A stretch of DNA of 64,000 nucleotides from Vitellaria paradoxa. Lineage: Eukaryota; Streptophyta; Magnoliopsida; Ericales; Sapotaceae. A program made the position numbers and the translations under genes. How positions within the stretch are numbered: the first letter of the stretch is position 1; each line of letters opens with the position of its first letter. Positions 63,572-64,000 of this stretch are shown here, piece by piece. The notes beneath the pieces were generated by a model that was given only the letters and a program-made list of their open reading frames with translations, had not been told where the DNA came from and did no database searches. The stretch is from NCBI GenBank assembly GCA_019916065.1, contig CM034236.1, positions 11,935,167-11,999,166 of the forward strand. The letters run 5' to 3'.

Positions 63572-64000
63572 TTAGTCAGAGGGACAGCAGGTAAGCTGTA
63601 GCTTGTGGAACTCCAACTCCATCTCCAATTCAAAGTTCTTCTTCTTCACACTCTCCAACGCCATCTGCAGCTTCTCAATCGCTTGAATCAACTCTGCTTC
63701 TCTGCTCACTACTTCCACCTTCTCTTCCCCATTCAACAGTCGAATCATACTACTCACCTTTTCCCTCTGATCATCCAAACTCTTCTTCAAAAACAAGAGG
63801 CTCCCCACCACAGCCTCCCTATCAAGACCCTCCTCACCACCGCCGCCGCCCAATTGTGTTCCATCCACAACCTGTCCGGGCGAACTCAAATCGGAGCTCT
63901 CCGAGTCCCCACCCTTATCTCGAATGAAGCTCTCCCCACCAAACCGGACTTGCTTCACAACGTCAATCTCTTCCCTGTTACTCGGAAAAACGGGGTCCAA
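63572..64000 (-). CDS. Unrecognised protein, C-terminal 142 residues
   Basis: Open from the window edge to the stop at 63572-63574. The first codon at the edge is TTG (Leu), so the start lies outside. From the edge: a polar, acidic part with SESSDLSSPGQ (residues 33-43), a Gly run GGGGGEEG (51-58), then a helix-rich stretch from about 60 to 137 that should form a coiled coil (REAVVGSLLFLKKSLDDQRE; AELIQAIEKLQMALESVKKK). It ends LQLTCCPSD. It is about half GC against flanks near 25 percent, which supports real coding sequence. No membrane span or catalytic motif is visible and I do not know the family. It is convergent with the CslG-type gene, 4.3 kb away. Confidence 0.8.
   Translation of the reverse strand: MDPVFPSNREEIDVVKQVRFGGESFIRDKGGDSESSDLSSPGQVVDGTQLGGGGGEEGLDREAVVGSLLFLKKSLDDQREKVSSMIRLLNGEEKVEVVSREAELIQAIEKLQMALESVKKKNFELEMELEFHKLQLTCCPSD

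Overview
This is an AT-rich plant nuclear window: split genes with GT-AG introns, LINE, Ty1-copia, Mutator-like and SINE elements, and very many short AT-rich MITE-like repeats. A cellulose-synthase-like protein of CslG type points to a dicot, because CslG is a dicot clade. Real coding sequence is only a few percent of the window.

Layout. (1) About 1-17,000: the 3' part of an unrecognised + strand gene. Three coding exons (1143-1259, 11386-11440, 15139-15701) splice in frame into 244 visible residues. Its introns are packed with repeats: a minus-strand copia end (1-639), a 294-bp and a 141-bp tandem duplication, a decayed L1-type LINE (about 4440-8440), an almost undamaged deletion-derivative copia element with matching 239-bp LTRs and a TTACC target duplication (9941-11159), and an old copia pol remnant (about 12570-14920) with a hAT-like insertion and an internal tandem duplication. 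(2) About 17,000-30,600: mostly intergenic repeats. They include a ~130-bp degenerate array split by a possibly organellar insert, a GC-richer stretch followed by an unrecognised 87-residue exon-like ORF (20679-20942), a pair of duplicated segments with foldback elements between them, a SINE, and a 1.5-kb near-symmetrical foldback (27694-29186). (3) 30,600-38,640: an old tandem array interrupted by a complete ~6-kb Mutator-like element (30837-36871, ~110-bp terminal inverted repeats) with a broken transposase gene and a second, antisense ORF remnant, and by a second insertion at about 36995-38117. (4) 38,700-43,600: repeats, ending in a 370-bp tandem duplication just upstream of a promoter. 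(5) 43,610-59,300: one gene with an unbroken frame, a CslG-type glycosyltransferase of 712 residues in eight exons. Introns 1-3 (7.4, 2.3 and 2.0 kb) are swollen by MITEs, a SINE, purine-rich repeats and a foldback; intron 6 has a GC donor. (6) 59,300-64,000: intergenic DNA with an exact-looking 132-bp tandem duplication and a SINE, then at the edge the C-terminal 142 residues of an unrecognised coiled-coil protein on the minus strand.

No operon-like or pathway grouping is visible. The CslG-type gene is the only one with a plausible biochemical role. Relatives in the CslG/CslM group add glucuronic acid to C-3 of triterpene sapogenins, but this protein departs from the usual catalytic motifs (LLES where family members have an acidic xED motif, and QLMKF where they have QxxRW), so its activity is open. 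Everything here comes from reading the sequence; no database search was run.
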